Assembly: GCA_031385005.1 (NCBI GenBank)
Contig: JANNBB010000050.1
Location: forward strand, 1-64,000
DNA from: JADKIH01 sp031385005
GTDB lineage: Bacteria; Bacteroidota; Bacteroidia; AKYH767-A; 2013-40CM-41-45
Length of the DNA stretch: 64,000 bases
Direction of reading: 5' to 3'
Both the position numbers and the translations under genes were made by a program. Positions 61,265-64,000 of this stretch are shown one piece after another. The notes below the pieces were generated by a model. That model had not been told where the DNA came from, ran no database searches, and saw only the letters and a list, made by a program, of their open reading frames with translations. The stretch's first letter is position 1, and each line of letters starts with the position of its first letter.

Positions 61265-62408
61265 GTTCGTGTCCTCCTTCTTTTTTTTCCTTTTCTACCT
61301 GTCTGCTTACGCTCAATATGATACCTAACGATATGCTTGTAAACCAAATTGAAGTCCCTCCCATGCTTAACAATGGCAATGGTTGTCCGGTGACAGGAAG
61401 AATATTCACCACGACGGCCATATTAATAAGTGCCTGAAATACGAGCATGAATGTACATCCGGCCGCCAGTAAAGTCCCGAATGCCATAGGACTGTGTTGG
61501 ATAAATTTTATTACCCGGAAGAACAAGAGAATATAAAGAAACAGAATAAATGCTCCTCCGATAAGTCCATATTCTTCCAGAATGATAGCAAAAATAAAAT
61601 CGGAATAAGGATGAGGCAGAAAATTTCTTTGATGACTATTTCCCGGAAACACACCTACTAAACCTCCGCTTGCTATAGCAATTTTTGCCTGCACGGTTTG
61701 ATAACCATCGTCATCACCAATAAATTTTTCAATTCTTGCCTTCCAGGTATCTATTCGCCCCGTTTTACCTATCATGAATGAGACCATCAGAAATATCAAA
61801 AAGCCGACTATCCCAATGCCGAACATACCAAAAATAAATTTCATTTTAATTCTTCCGATAAACATCAGGTAACAAGCAGAAGCAAAAACCAAAGCAGCTG
61901 TAGAGAAGTTTGCCGGGAGAATCAAGGAACAGACAATTAAGACAGGAATGATTACGGGAAGAAAAGCTGTTTTGAAATTCTTTATTTCGTCTTGTTTTTT
62001 AGACAGTAAACGGGCGAGATACATGATTAAAGCAAGCTTCGCAAAATCGGAAGTTTGAAAGGTGATATTGGTACCGGGCAAAGTAAGCCACCTGCTTGCT
62101 TCATTTAGATTTGTCCCTAATACGAGTGTTACCACGAGTAAGGGAATAGTCAGCAACAAGGCGATTTGAGAAATTCTTGAATAGTATGTGTACTTAATCA
62201 GATGAGCACCATACATCAATGCCAACCCAAATCCCAGAATGATCAAATGTTTAAAGAGATAATACTCTGTATTTCCGCTCTGGTATTTATAAGCAAGAGT
62301 TCCTGTACTGCTGTAAACTGCCAGCAAAGAAAATATAGACAAAATGAAAACGATGAGCCAGATTGTTCTGTCACCTTTGAAATGTTTGTCGAGCCAGGTT
62401 GCTTGCAT
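61251..62408 (-). CDS. ftsW: FtsW/RodA/SpoVE-family peptidoglycan polymerase
   Basis: A 385-residue SEDS membrane protein with about ten membrane segments, polymerising glycan strands at the septum with a partner penicillin-binding protein. Family blocks are FQTSDFAKLALIMYLARLL (with the key Asp), GNSHQRNFLPHPYSDFIFAI and LPVTGQPLPLLSMGGTS. Position between murD and murG marks it as FtsW rather than RodA. It overlaps murG. Confidence 0.95.
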   Translation of the reverse strand: MQATWLDKHFKGDRTIWLIVFILSIFSLLAVYSSTGTLAYKYQSGNTEYYLFKHLIILGFGLALMYGAHLIKYTYYSRISQIALLLTIPLLVVTLVLGTNLNEASRWLTLPGTNITFQTSDFAKLALIMYLARLLSKKQDEIKNFKTAFLPVIIPVLIVCSLILPANFSTAALVFASACYLMFIGRIKMKFIFGMFGIGIVGFLIFLMVSFMIGKTGRIDTWKARIEKFIGDDDGYQTVQAKIAIASGGLVGVFPGNSHQRNFLPHPYSDFIFAIILEEYGLIGGAFILFLYILLFFRVIKFIQHSPMAFGTLLAAGCTFMLVFQALINMAVVVNILPVTGQPLPLLSMGGTSIWFTSISLGIILSVSRQVEKEKKEGGHELATA

Positions 62409-62444
62409 GGTTGGAATTGATGGTTGATGTTTTAGAATTGACTA

Positions 62445-63815
62445 TTAAAGACCCTTTACTGCATTTTTAAATTGACGACCACGATCTTCGTAGTTTTCAA
62501 ATAAATCGAAACTTGCGCAAGCCGGAGAAAGTAAAACGACATCCCCTTTTTTACCTAACTCATAACCGGCTTTAACAGCTTCTTCAGCCGTTTTAGTTTC
62601 AACAATTGTTGGAACAATGTTTTTAAACGCTTTCAGAATTTTCTTATTATCGGTGCCCAGACATATTATTGCCTTTACTTTTTCTTTGACGAGATCTTCA
62701 AGCACGGCATAATCATTTCCTTTGTCGACTCCGCCTAAAATAAGAATGACGGGCTGATTGAAACTTTCGAGTGCATACCATGTTGAATTGATATTCGTAG
62801 CTTTTGAATCATTAACAAATTCGATTCCATGAACAGTAGAAACAAATTCCAAACGGTGTTCAACGTTTCGGAAATCTGATAGGCTTTCGCGAATAACTTC
62901 CTTTCGGATATCAAGTACGCGTGCTGCAATTCCTGCGGCCATAGAATTGTAAAGATTGTGTTTCCCTTGTAGGGCGAGTTCGTGAATTAGCATGTTGTCG
63001 TGTTTATTGTTGGTTAGAAAATGAATTTGTTTTTCGTCGACCCAGGCACCTTCTTCCAGAACTTTTTTAATGGAAATTGGATAGGCCTGCGCCTTTATTT
63101 GAACGGAAGGGAGATATTCCGCTGTAATAGGATCGTCAGTACAATAGATAAATGCGTCTGAAGATGTCTGATTTTGTAGAATTCTAAACTTCGACATCAC
63201 ATAATTTTTTAATTCATAATTGTACCTGTCGAGGTGATCAGGTGTTATGTTGGTCAATACAGCTACATCACATTTGAAATGATAAGTATCATCGAGTTGA
63301 AAGCTGCTAAGCTCGAGTACATAATAATCGTAATCGTGTTCGGCAACTTGCAGCGCAAAACTTTTTCCGATATTTCCACCGAGTCCGACATTTAATCCGG
63401 CCTTTTGAAGAATGTGATAAATCAACATGGTTGTGGTTGTTTTACCATTTGTACCGGTAATTCCAATCATTTTTGCGGATGTATACCTTCCGGCAAACTC
63501 GATTTCGCTGATGACCGGTATTTTTGCTGATCGTATTTTCTTAATAAGTGGTGCTTTTTCCGGAATGCCGGGGCTCTTAATTATTTCGTTCGCCTCTAAT
63601 ATTCTGGACTCGGTATGTTGTCCTTCTTCAAATGAAATAGAATGTTTAATAAGCAGTCTTTTAAAATCTTCTTTAATGATGCCTTGATCAGATACAAAAA
63701 CATCAAAACCTTTTTTAGAAGCGAGCACAGCTGCGCCTACTCCACTTTCCGCAGCGCCGAGAATGACAATGCGTGGTGTTGCAACGATAGATTTTTTAAC
63801 TTTTTCTTCTTGCAT
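62445..63815 (-). CDS. murD: UDP-N-acetylmuramoylalanine--D-glutamate ligase
   Basis: A 456-residue cytosolic Mur ligase adding D-glutamate. RIVILGAAESGVGAAVLASK (15-34) is the N-terminal UDP-binding loop, MIGITGTNGKTTTTMLIY the ATP loop, and NDSKATNINSTWYAL the C-terminal motif. The start at 63815 shares one base with the mraY stop (TAATG), favouring this ATG over a longer frame that would run into mraY. Confidence 0.96.
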   Translation of the reverse strand: MQEEKVKKSIVATPRIVILGAAESGVGAAVLASKKGFDVFVSDQGIIKEDFKRLLIKHSISFEEGQHTESRILEANEIIKSPGIPEKAPLIKKIRSAKIPVISEIEFAGRYTSAKMIGITGTNGKTTTTMLIYHILQKAGLNVGLGGNIGKSFALQVAEHDYDYYVLELSSFQLDDTYHFKCDVAVLTNITPDHLDRYNYELKNYVMSKFRILQNQTSSDAFIYCTDDPITAEYLPSVQIKAQAYPISIKKVLEEGAWVDEKQIHFLTNNKHDNMLIHELALQGKHNLYNSMAAGIAARVLDIRKEVIRESLSDFRNVEHRLEFVSTVHGIEFVNDSKATNINSTWYALESFNQPVILILGGVDKGNDYAVLEDLVKEKVKAIICLGTDNKKILKAFKNIVPTIVETKTAEEAVKAGYELGKKGDVVLLSPACASFDLFENYEDRGRQFKNAVKGL

Positions 63816-64000
63816 TACCTGAGTTTGAGTGTTACGACTGTCAGCACGGCTAACATGATTCCTATAATCCAAAACCTGGAAACAATTTTTGACTCGTGGT
63901 AACCCAGTTTTTGATAATGATGATGAAGCGGAGACATTTTGAATATTCTTTTTCCCTCGCCTGTTTTTCTTTTGGTGTATTTGAAATAGCTAACCTGCAT
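63815..64000 (-). CDS. mraY: Phospho-MurNAc-pentapeptide transferase MraY, C-terminal end only
   Basis: The last 61 residues are in the window; the rest lies beyond its right edge. KMSPLHHHYQKLGYHESKIV carries the MraY histidine motif, followed by the last membrane segment (FWIIGIMLAVLTVVTLKL). MraY makes lipid I from UDP-MurNAc-pentapeptide. The methionine that begins the visible part is not the true start. Confidence 0.95.
   Translation of the reverse strand: MQVSYFKYTKRKTGEGKRIFKMSPLHHHYQKLGYHESKIVSRFWIIGIMLAVLTVVTLKLR

Overview
The window looks like one contiguous chromosomal segment of an AT-rich member of the Bacteroidota. The evidence is the gliding/type IX secretion set (gldA, gldKLMN, a PorP/SprF protein), predicted exported proteins with type IX C-terminal sorting domains, CarboxypepD-type TonB receptors, a TlpA/DUF4369-like thioredoxin protein, and several promoters of the Bacteroidota form TTG-N19/20-TAnnTTTG. 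I cannot place it to genus. No insertion sequence, prophage or CRISPR array was seen.

Left end (1-15 kb). A tRNA tail and a tRNA-like gene with an enlarged anticodon loop are followed by a secreted cupredoxin, all inside a pair of 37-bp near-identical direct repeats that act as hairpin terminators. Next come a TonB-dependent receptor, an RsmH-like methyltransferase outside the division cluster, and a leftward probable zinc-uptake operon (small His/Cys-rich protein, zinc-type porin, ZnuA-like and ZnuB-like proteins) with no ATPase. A leftward group follows with TonB, ExbB, ExbD, a second TonB, FolC and PrsW. A hydrolase and a small beta-barrel protein face a gingipain-like C25 protease.

Middle (17-33 kb). 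Mostly housekeeping: MazG-like, dtd, rsgA, gldA, a repeat protein, metK behind a possible SAM-responsive leader, a TlpA-like protein, penicillin acylase, era, initiator tRNA, der and tRNA-Arg(CCG). Then comes a pair that stands out: a TMTC-like GT-C membrane transferase with TPRs, and a methyltransferase-GT2 fusion resembling polyprenyl-phosphate sugar synthases. Together they could form a protein O-glycosylation route.

Right (33-54 kb). The type IX motor/core operon gldK-L-M-N lies behind a clear promoter, with PorP/SprF upstream. An arginase-fold protein lacking several metal ligands follows topA. A rightward run holds miaB, a sigma-54 activator, lptE, a TPR protein, secG, groES and groEL. 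Then come a membrane protein, a GH20 hexosaminidase, a cold-shock protein and a YqeY-like protein.

Far right (55-64 kb). The division and cell-wall cluster mraY(partial)-murD-ftsW-murG-murC-ftsQ-ftsA-ftsZ is transcribed leftward with tight or overlapping junctions, ending at a strong terminator after ftsZ.

The main functional theme is the cell envelope: secretion of sorted proteins through the type IX system, TonB-powered uptake, lipoprotein and LPS export, and peptidoglycan synthesis. All functions are assigned from sequence motifs and family knowledge; no database search was run.
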